Source: Apirhabdus apintestini
GTDB lineage: Bacteria > Pseudomonadota > Gammaproteobacteria > Enterobacterales > Enterobacteriaceae
NCBI GenBank assembly: GCA_033977085.1
Contig: CP138906.1
Location: 3,968,001-4,032,000, forward strand
DNA: 64,000 nt
Direction of reading: 5' to 3'
Positions 56,378 through 64,000 of the stretch are shown here, one piece after another (position 1 is the first letter of the stretch; every line of letters starts with the position of its first letter). The notes under the pieces were generated by a model. That model had not been told where the DNA came from, made no database searches, and saw only the letters and a program-made list of their open reading frames with translations. A program made the translations under genes and the position numbers.

Positions 56378-56428
56378 TGTTCTGGCGGTCCGTTGTTGAA
56401 TGGACCGCCAGGCTTTGAGGAGAAGCTC

Positions 56429-57291
56429 ATGGCCGGCGCAAAAGAGATACGTAGTAAGATCGCAAGCGTCCAGAATACGCAGAAGATCACGAAAGCGATG
56501 GAAATGGTCGCCGCTTCCAAAATGCGTAAATCGCAGGAACGCATGGCGGCCAGCCGTCCTTACGCTGAAACCATGCGCAACGTGATTGGGCACCTTGCAA
56601 ACGGTAATCTGGAATATAAGCATCCTTACCTGGAAGAGCGCGACGTTAAGCGTGTCGGTTACCTGGTGGTATCTACCGACCGCGGCCTGTGCGGTGGTTT
56701 GAACATTAATCTGTTTAAAAACTGCTGAATGAAATGAAAGCCTGGTCCGATAAAGGCGTGCAGTGTGATATGGCACTTATTGGATCTAAAGGGGTTTCAT
56801 TCTTTAACTCAGTTGGCGGTAACGTTGTGGCGCAGGTGACAGGGATGGGTGATAACCCCTCTTTGTCCGAACTGATTGGCCCGGTGAAAGTCATGCTGCA
56901 GGCCTATGACGAAGGTCGTCTGGATAAGCTTTATATTGTCAGCAATAAATTTATTAACACCATGTCTCAGGAACCGACGATTACTCAATTGCTGCCGCTG
57001 CCAGCGGCGGAAGATGAGGAGTTGCAAAGTAAAACCTGGGATTACCTGTATGAACCAGACCCTAAAGCGCTGCTGGACACGCTGCTGCGTCGCTATGTGG
57101 AGTCACAGGTTTATCAGGGTGTGGTGGAAAACCTGGCCAGCGAGCAGGCCGCACGAATGGTGGCGATGAAAGCCGCGACCGATAACGGCGGAAACCTGAT
57201 TAAAGAGCCGCAACTGGTGTACAACAAGGCTCGTCAGGCCAGCATTACTCAGGAACTCACCGAGATAGTCTCGGGGGCCGCCGCGGTTTAA
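56429..57291 (+). pseudogene. atpG: ATP synthase subunit gamma (frameshift)
   Basis: The rotor shaft of F1. ATG 56429 (MAGAKEIRSKIASVQNTQKI) after GAGGAG. The A6 run near 56718 is A5, giving a premature stop after LFKN; the rest (MKAWSDKGVQCDMALIGSKG to IVSGAAAV) is in the next frame. Corrected length 287 residues, as in E. coli. Confidence 0.95.
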
Positions 57292-57317
57292 CCAGGTTAA
57301 TACGTAGAGGATTCAAG

Positions 57318-58718
57318 ATGGCAACTGGAAAGATTATCCAGGTAATCGGCGCCGTGGTGGACGTCGAGTTTCCTCAGGATGCCGTACCAAAAGTGTACGA
57401 CGCTCTTGAGGTGATGAATGGTAATGAGCGCCTGGTGCTGGAAGTTCAACAGCAATTAGGCGGTGGCGTGGTGCGTACCATTGCCATGGGTTCTTCTGAT
57501 GGTCTGCGCCGTGGGCTGGACGTCAAAGATCTCGAACATCCTATTGAAGTACCGGTTGGTAAAGCAACGCTGGGGCGTATCATGAACGTACTCGGCGATC
57601 CGGTCGATATGAAAGGTGATATCGGTGCAGAAGAGCGCTGGGCAATTCACCGCGAAGCGCCAACCTATGAAGAGTTGTCAAACTCTCAGGAGCTGCTGGA
57701 AACCGGTATTAAAGTAATGGACTTGATTTGCCCATTTGCTAAAGGCGGTAAAGTTGGTCTGTTCGGCGGTGCGGGCGTAGGTAAAACCGTAAATATGATG
57801 GAGCTTATCCGTAATATTGCGATCGAGCACTCCGGTTACTCTGTGTTTGCAGGCGTGGGTGAGCGTACTCGTGAGGGTAACGACTTCTACCATGAAATGA
57901 CCGAATCTAACGTACTGGATAAAGTATCGCTGGTATACGGGCAGATGAACGAGCCGCCGGGAAACCGTCTGCGCGTTGCGCTAACTGGCCTGACCATGGC
58001 GGAAAAATTCCGTGACGAAGGGCGTGACGTTCTTTTGTTCGTCGATAACATCTATCGTTATACGCTGGCTGGTACAGAAGTTTCCGCGCTGTTAGGACGT
58101 ATGCCGTCTGCGGTAGGTTATCAGCCGACGCTGGCGGAAGAAATGGGCGTTCTGCAGGAGCGTATTACCTCAACGAAAACAGGTTCTATCACCTCCGTGC
58201 AGGCGGTATATGTCCCTGCGGATGACTTGACTGACCCGTCGCCGGCAACCACCTTTGCGCACCTTGATGCTACCGTGGTTCTGAGCCGCCAGATTGCCTC
58301 TTTGGGGATTTATCCGGCCGTTGACCCGCTGGATTCCACCAGCCGCCAGCTAGACCCATTAGTGGTTGGCCAGGAGCATTACGATGTCGCGCGTGGCGTG
58401 CAGTCAATTTTGCAGCGCTACCAGGAGTTGAAAGACATCATTGCTATTCTGGGGATGGATGAACTGTCCGAAGAAGATAAGCTGGTGGTTGCTCGCGCCC
58501 GTAAAATTCAGCGCTTCCTGTCGCAGCCATTCTTCGTAGCAGAAGTCTTTACAGGTTCGCCGGGTAAATTCGTTTCTCTGAAAGATACTATCCGCGGCTT
58601 TAAAGGCATTATGGACGGTGAGTACGATCACCTGCCGGAGCAGGCGTTCTACATGGTTGGCACCATTGAAGAAGCAGTGGAAAAAGCCAAAAACTGTAAC
58701 GCCTTGACAGGAGGGTGA
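57318..58718 (+). CDS. atpD: ATP synthase subunit beta (C-terminus extended by a frameshift)
   Basis: The catalytic subunit, Walker A GGAGVGKT at 150-157. The frame is 466 residues rather than 460: where E. coli ends KAKKL-stop, an A6 run near 58690 is A5, so reading continues through NCNALTGG to the TGA at 58716-58718, directly before atpC. The catalytic body is intact. Confidence 0.96.
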   Translation: MATGKIIQVIGAVVDVEFPQDAVPKVYDALEVMNGNERLVLEVQQQLGGGVVRTIAMGSSDGLRRGLDVKDLEHPIEVPVGKATLGRIMNVLGDPVDMKGDIGAEERWAIHREAPTYEELSNSQELLETGIKVMDLICPFAKGGKVGLFGGAGVGKTVNMMELIRNIAIEHSGYSVFAGVGERTREGNDFYHEMTESNVLDKVSLVYGQMNEPPGNRLRVALTGLTMAEKFRDEGRDVLLFVDNIYRYTLAGTEVSALLGRMPSAVGYQPTLAEEMGVLQERITSTKTGSITSVQAVYVPADDLTDPSPATTFAHLDATVVLSRQIASLGIYPAVDPLDSTSRQLDPLVVGQEHYDVARGVQSILQRYQELKDIIAILGMDELSEEDKLVVARARKIQRFLSQPFFVAEVFTGSPGKFVSLKDTIRGFKGIMDGEYDHLPEQAFYMVGTIEEAVEKAKNCNALTGG

Positions 58719-58719
58719 C

Positions 58720-59139
58720 ATGGCAACGACTTATCATCTGGATGTCGTCAGTGCAGAACAACAAATGTTTTCTGGTCTGGTCGAAAAAATCCAGGTTACG
58801 GGTAGCGAAGGTGAACTGGGTATTTTCCCCGGCCACGCTCCGCTCCTCACCGCCATTAAGCCTGGTATGATCCGCATCGTAAAAGATAACGGCGCTGAAG
58901 AGTTTATATATCTCTCTGGCGGCGTGCTGGAAGTGCAGCCAGGAACCGTAACGGTTTTGGCTGATACAGCAATTCGTGGTCAGGATCTCGATGAAGCTCG
59001 CGCTCAGGAATCTAAGCGCAAAGCGGAAGAACACATTCGCGGCTCCCACGGCGATGTGGATTACGCTCAGGCTTCTGCAGAACTATCGAAAGCTATCGCC
59101 AAACTGCGCGTGATTGAACTGACTAAAAAAGCGATGTAA
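58720..59139 (+). CDS. atpC: ATP synthase subunit epsilon
   Basis: 139 residues, full length, MATTYHLDVVSAEQQMFSGL to IELTKKAM. Regulatory subunit that binds gamma and can inhibit ATP hydrolysis. Intact; starts immediately after atpD. Confidence 0.97.
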   Translation: MATTYHLDVVSAEQQMFSGLVEKIQVTGSEGELGIFPGHAPLLTAIKPGMIRIVKDNGAEEFIYLSGGVLEVQPGTVTVLADTAIRGQDLDEARAQESKRKAEEHIRGSHGDVDYAQASAELSKAIAKLRVIELTKKAM

Positions 59140-59156
59140 TACAGGCTTGAAGCATA

Positions 59157-59187
59157 AATGCCAGCCCCGGGGCTGGCATTTTTATTG
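59157..59187 (+). terminator. atp operon terminator
   Basis: An 11-bp perfect stem (ATGCCAGCCCC and its complement) followed by TTTTATT, 18 bp after atpC. Confidence 0.9.
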
Positions 59188-59269
59188 CCAATATTAAACC
59201 ATCTTCTGGGGAGGTGGCGATCGTTCATGTAGGGCTGTGCCCGGGGAATGCTTTGCTAAATACTGCCCC

Positions 59270-59700
59270 GGTTTGCTACCTGCAAATCAAGGAGTCAATA
59301 GCATCCGCTTGCCGCGTATTCTATCGCTGTCAATATCATCTCGTATGGGCGCCGAAGTACGGATACAAAATCCTCAAAGGTAGCCTCGATAAAGAGCTTT
59401 ATCGCAGCGTCTATATCTACAGCAATACGAAAAGCGCACGGTCGTTGAGCTAAATGTGCCGGTAGGTCATAGCCAGAACGCCGCCAGGTTTAGGTGCCCA
59501 GGAACTCACAGGATGCGAACGGCTATCAGACTGTTTGCGACGTTTCCTTATCTCAGAAAGCGCAAACGTTGGAACAATTATTCCGGGAAAGAGATATTTT
59601 GCGGACTCAGCGAGCGCACACGAAGAAAATGTCCGGTACCAGGAAAGATAGCGAAAGAGGAAGAAGAACGGCAAATCCAGCCTGGTGTGGAAGGGGAGTG
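59270..59700 (+). pseudogene. IS200/IS605-family transposase remnant
   Basis: Fragments in different frames: YHLVWAPKYGYKILKGSLDK (N-terminal TnpA block), TAIRLFATFPYLRKRK (middle) and EEEERQIQP (tail). The HUH motif that normally reads HVHL is not recognisable; only VPVGHSQNA remains at that place. Several deletions and frame changes are present, so the element is long dead. E. coli has glmUS after atpC; neither is present here. Confidence 0.75.
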
Positions 59701-59719
59701 TTTAAGCCTGCTTTTAGGG

Positions 59720-60024
59720 GGCTGCGTCAAAGCCACCTGTTATGCAGGCGAATTTTTATTGGCAAATGCTATGCCCATAAAATATGACTCTCCGTTTTAC
59801 TTTAGCTCTGCCGGTAAAACTTACCTTCGCCATAATTCCTTTCTTTACCGCACAGTTTTGGCTTGAACCCGCTCCCCAATTTTTATTGAGCCACTTGGGT
59901 TATTGCTCTGATTATATTAATGCTTTTGTTAAAGTGCCTGTATATACAGAGTGTGGAATTATCGAAATTTACAGAAGATGGCCTTTGCTAGTTAGAGGCC
60001 ATCTTCTGATGCCATAAAAGGCAG
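59720..60024. other. Intergenic with a 12-bp perfect hairpin
   Basis: Mostly featureless AT-rich DNA. AGAAGATGGCCT (59973-59984) and its complement (59996-60007) form a strong stem just past the stop of the minus-strand chemoreceptor-like gene. There is no clear T run, so its terminator role is uncertain. Confidence 0.55.
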
Positions 60025-61139
60025 TTACGCTGGGCCGTGCCCGTTAGAGCGTGATTCAGAAAGCTGCTGTAACACTGCTAACTGATTCAAAGACTCCTGC
60101 ATAGAATCAATTCTGTCGGTTAATGTATGCAGGCTGTGAAGATGTTGAGATATGCTCTTCTGATCATTTATGGTTTTACTTTCCATTGACGAAAGGCTAT
60201 CCGCAGCGCTGAGACTACGCTGCGCCATGTCGGTCGCTGTTTTCATGGTAAGGTCAGCGACAGCGCGGATACGGGTAATAGTTTCGACGGCCTTCCGTAT
60301 GTTGCTGGTGGTGGCATCCGCCTGCTCTTTAGATGAGTGAGCCAGACGACGCACTTCATTAGCGACGACGGCAAATCCCCTGCCCGCCTGCCCCACGCGC
60401 GCGGACTCTACCGCAGCATTAAGCGCCAGTATATTAATCTGAAAGGCCATGTTGCTGATGATGTCCGTAATTTCAGTAATGCTATTCGATATCTTTTCAA
60501 GTTCAGTTAACTCGCTTTCTAGCCGATGCTGGGCCTGCTGGCTTTCCTGCGCCACATTACTGATAGCCCGAATACCGCTTTCTGCAAGGTTCAATGTTTT
60601 GTGTTGATGCTGCGTCGCTGATTCGAGAATAGGTAGTAGTTCAATCAGCGGTTCAAAACCCCGCTGATGTGAAATCATGCTCTGAAGTACACGGTTTTGA
60701 ATATCATGCAATGTTTCCCAGCGTGACAGTTCGCGCTGAGCATAATGTCCCGCGTAGCTGGCGTATTGCACAGGGAAGTGGGTCATACTTTTTACATCTC
60801 TATCAAAGAAGACCAACGCAGATAGAGTTTGATTCATGGGTACGCCAAGAATTTCACCAAAGCTGGAAAAACCAGCGGCAATTATTCCTTTAAAAAAATG
60901 GGCATCGGAAAGCTGCGGTTGATTTCCAAGCCGCCTTAATACGCAATCGTTCATCAGAATGGCCGCTGGTTTACCCCGGCTTTTAATGAAAGTCTTCCAG
61001 TCGTTACGCGTAGTTTGTTTAAAATCGGTCTTTTCAAGCAGGTAAAGTTTGTCGCCAAATTCAAGATCGCAAAAGAAATGAATACAGGTTTCTTCAATGC
61101 TGGCGATGGAGCGAATGAAATATTCATTGCCGACCTTAA
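60025..61139 (-). pseudogene. FIST-C / methyl-accepting signalling domain protein, 5' truncated by IS21
   Basis: The remaining 371 residues hold a FIST C-terminal sensory part (KPAAILMNDCVLRRLGN, then GIIAAGFSSFGEILGVPMNQ) followed by an MCP signalling coil with the hairpin MAFQINILALNAAVESARVG and GRGFAVVANEVRRLAHSS. No membrane segment is seen, so it is probably a soluble sensor. The N-terminus, presumably the FIST-N domain, is lost at the IS edge. Methyl-accepting proteins relay to CheA or related kinases; its partner is not here. Confidence 0.85.
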
Positions 61140-61225
61140 TGTTACCAACGGTGCAAAACTGATCCACCCCAGCGGTTGAAAACTGATCCAGGGGTTAATC
61201 TGCTCCTCTGAATACAGGGGAGCTT

Positions 61226-62179
<954 letters not shown>

Positions 62180-62243
62180 CCTTCGACAGGCAGCCGTTGC
62201 ATCATCCGCTGTCCATCTATGACACGTTCTGCAGAGGAGCTGC

Positions 62244-63025
62244 ATGATGGTCGAACTACAACATCAACGGCTGATGGTGCTTGCTGAACAGCCCAGCTGG
62301 ACAGCCTTATCGGCGCGGCGCCGGCACTGTCGCAACAGGCAGTGGATCAGGAATGGAGCTATATGGACTTCCTGGAGCACCTGCTACATGAGGAGAAACT
62401 GGCCCGGCATCAGCGTAAACAGGCGATGTACACGCGGATGGCAGCCTTCCCGGCGGTGAAGACGTTCGAGGAATACGACTTCACCTTCGCCACCGGCGCA
62501 CCTCAGAAGCAAATCCAGTCGCTGCGTTCCCTGAGCTTCATCGAACGTAACGAAAACATCGTGTTGCTGGGCCCCTCGGGCGTGGGGAAAACACATCTGG
62601 CGATAGCCATGGGCTACGAGGCAGTACGGGCGGGCATCAAGGTTCGCTTCACAACAGCAGCGGACCTGCTGTTACAGCTGTCGACTTCCCAGCGTCAGGG
62701 GCGTTACAAAACGACACTCAATCGCGGTGTCATGGCCCCCAAACTGCTCATCATCGACGAAATAGGCTATCTGCCGTTCAGCCAGGAAGAGGCAAAGCTG
62801 TTCTTCCAGGTCATTGCCAAACGTTACGAAAAGAGCGCGATGATCCTGACCTCTAACCTGCCGTTCGGGCAGTGGGACCAGACGTTCGCGGGTGATGCAG
62901 CCCTGACATCGGCAATGCTGGACCGGATCTTACATCACTCACACGTAGTCCAGATAAAAGGAGAGAGCTATCGACTGAAGCAGAAACGAAAGGCCGGGGT
63001 TATAGCGGAAGCTAATCCTGAGTAA
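62244..63025 (+). pseudogene. istB: IS21 helper ATPase IstB (N-terminal frameshift)
   Basis: One base is missing near 62290 (GAACAGCCCAGC), so the first 16 residues are out of phase with the rest. The ATPase body with GPSGVGKT and LLIIDE is open from 62342. Translation would have to restart internally. Confidence 0.9.
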
Positions 63026-63093
63026 GCAAGGTGGATCAATATTAGACCGTTGGTGGTGACGGTAAGTGGATCACTTTTTACCCGTTGTTGACA

Positions 63094-63124
63094 GCATGCC
63101 GGTTACCTGATCTAAAAGTCCCAT
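63094..63124 (-). pseudogene. yidB: yidB, 31-bp 5' stub cut by IS21
   Basis: On the minus strand, GGAGG and an ATG at 63124 are followed by codons for MGLLDQVTGM, close to the start of E. coli YidB (MGLFDEV). The IS edge then interrupts. In E. coli yidB is next to yidA and gyrB, which supports the call. Confidence 0.75.
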
Positions 63125-63178
63125 TCTATCCTCCGTAAATTTACCGATTGTTCCTTAATTTTATGCCAGACCCGGGGT

Positions 63179-63478
63179 TTATCCATATTCCCGAGATACA
63201 AATCCAAATTCGTCTTTCTGAAGCGAAATGTTGTCTTCTACCAACGGGCACAATATGCCAGGCGATTGCACCCACAGAGCGCGCACCACAGCCGAAAATA
63301 AAAACCCGCCTTCATAGAAGGCGGTTTTGATTACGCCCCATAGGGGCGTACCAAATTCCTTAAAAAAGCCTCTGCCAGTTTTGTGAGATTTAAATCCCAA
63401 AACAACAAGGCAGAGCCAAAACCCGTTGATGACCACGCCCCAGGACGTGGTTTTCAGTTGGCAATAAAAACGCCGCAC
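63179..63478 (-). CDS. Unknown 99-residue frame over a hairpin cluster
   Basis: A GTG-started frame with a hydrophobic middle (VVINGFWLCLVVLGFKSHK) and aromatic, Gly-rich sequence. It covers several strong hairpins and sits where yidA would be expected. I do not recognise it; it could equally be non-coding structured DNA. Confidence 0.35.
   Translation of the reverse strand: MRRFYCQLKTTSWGVVINGFWLCLVVLGFKSHKTGRGFFKEFGTPLWGVIKTAFYEGGFLFSAVVRALWVQSPGILCPLVEDNISLQKDEFGFVSREYG
63301..63328. terminator. Hairpin with flanking A and T runs, probably bidirectional terminator
   Basis: CCGCCTTC, ATA loop, GAAGGCGG, with AAAA before and TTTT after. Confidence 0.65.
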
Positions 63479-63500
63479 GATACACGATAACCGCGCGGCG
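63465..63500 (-). terminator. gyrB terminator
   Basis: On the minus strand CGCCGC...GCGGCG then TTTTTATTG, starting 18 bp after the gyrB stop. Confidence 0.8.
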
Positions 63501-63517
63501 TAATTACCAGACCAGCC

Positions 63518-64000
63518 TTAGATATCGATATTTGCAGCCTTGAGGGCATTCTCTTCAATAAAGGCGCGGCGCGGCTCCACCGCATCGCCCATCAGCGTTG
63601 TGAATAACTGATCGGCGGCGATAGCGTCTTTTACCGTTACACGCAGCATACGGCGGCTTTCAGGATCCATTGTAGTTTCCCATAGCTGCTCCGGGTTCAT
63701 TTCACCCAGCCCTTTATAGCGCTGCACTGACAGACCGCGGCGTGACTCTTTTACCAGCCATTCCAGCGCCTGTTCAAAGCTGTCTACCGGCTGACGGCGC
63801 TCACCGCGCTCTATATACGCATCCTCTTCAATGAGGCCGCGCAGTTTTTCGCCCAGCGTACAAAGACGGCGGTATTCACCCCACATCACAAACTCACGGT
63901 CCAGCAAATAGTCGGTTTCCACACCGTGGGTGCGCACGCGCACTATTGGCTCTTTGATATTCAGCTCGCTGTTGTCGTGGATGGCGAATTTCCACTGGCT
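63518..64000 (-). CDS. gyrB: DNA gyrase subunit B (C-terminal part, cut by window edge)
   Basis: About 160 residues of the TOPRIM/C-terminal region: LSVQRYKGLGEMNPEQLW, TMDPESRRMLRVTVKDAIAA and the end FIEENALKAANIDI, almost identical to E. coli GyrB. The frame is open to the window edge and has no break in this part. GyrB supplies the ATPase for supercoiling by gyrase. Confidence 0.97.
   Translation of the reverse strand, partial: SQWKFAIHDNSELNIKEPIVRVRTHGVETDYLLDREFVMWGEYRRLCTLGEKLRGLIEEDAYIERGERRQPVDSFEQALEWLVKESRRGLSVQRYKGLGEMNPEQLWETTMDPESRRMLRVTVKDAIAADQLFTTLMGDAVEPRRAFIEENALKAANIDI

Noticed and set aside
58690..58718. Beta-subunit tail NCNALTGG as a new functional extension
   Set aside because: It is explained by one missing A before the normal stop and is translated from the usual atpD-atpC gap sequence.
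63179..63500. Retron or similar reverse-transcriptase system based on the hairpins
   Set aside because: No reverse transcriptase gene lies on either side; only gyrB and a yidB stub are present.

Overview
This window is a chromosomal segment of an enterobacterium (order Enterobacterales). Protein sequences, gene pairs, the oriC layout and the rrn operon are all close to those of E. coli. Three near-identical IS21-family copies, several IS junctions that look like rearrangement breakpoints, and single-base frameshifts in most genes suggest a genome in early decay, such as a recently host-restricted Sodalis-type insect symbiont. The genus assignment is inference. Many of the frameshifts hit essential genes (rpmB, coaBC, atpB/E/F/G, kup, polA) and mostly remove one base from a short homopolymer, so consensus sequencing error must be considered alongside real pseudogenisation.

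Layout. 1-4.1 kb: an anaerobic sulfatase-maturase-like gene convergent with emrD, which is cut by IS21 copy 1 with a clean 5-bp target duplication. 4.1-9.6 kb: an AT-rich accessory stretch with phd-doc, an unknown gene coupled to an Xre/ImmA-IrrE regulator, the tail of an unidentified gene, and an IS3-family element. 9.6-16.2 kb: yicC, rph-pyrE with its attenuator, slmA, dut, coaBC, radC, rpmB-rpmG. 16.55-18.5 kb: IS21 copy 2, whose flanks do not match. 18.7-26.5 kb: spf (Spot 42), polA, yihG, dsbA, srkA, yihD, mobA, mobB. 26.5-27.25 kb: a GC-rich block with a 9-bp tandem repeat. 27.25-32.7 kb: a complete rrn operon on the minus strand (16S, tRNA-Glu, 23S, 5S). 32.86-34.96 kb: yieP and hsrA. 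34.96-40.8 kb: rbsDACBKR. 41.4-47.5 kb: kup, ravA-viaA, asnA. 47.6-51.6 kb: asnC, mioC, oriC, mnmG, rsmG. 52.1-59.2 kb: the atpIBEFHAGDC operon. 59.2-61.1 kb: an IS200-type remnant and a truncated FIST/chemoreceptor-like gene. 61.1-63.1 kb: IS21 copy 3, again with non-matching flanks. 63.1-64 kb: a 31-bp stub of yidB, a cluster of hairpins, and the 3' end of gyrB.

Relative to the E. coli order, at least four blocks have been joined: emrD to yicC through the accessory stretch, rpmG to polA through IS21, mobB to yieP through one rrn operon, and atpC to yidB/gyrB through mobile-element remnants. Genes with one uninterrupted frame are rph, pyrE, slmA, rpmG, srkA, yihD, rbsB, mioC, atpI, atpH, atpA and atpC. 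Nearly all the others carry one to seven single-base breaks while their active-site motifs survive in the fragments.
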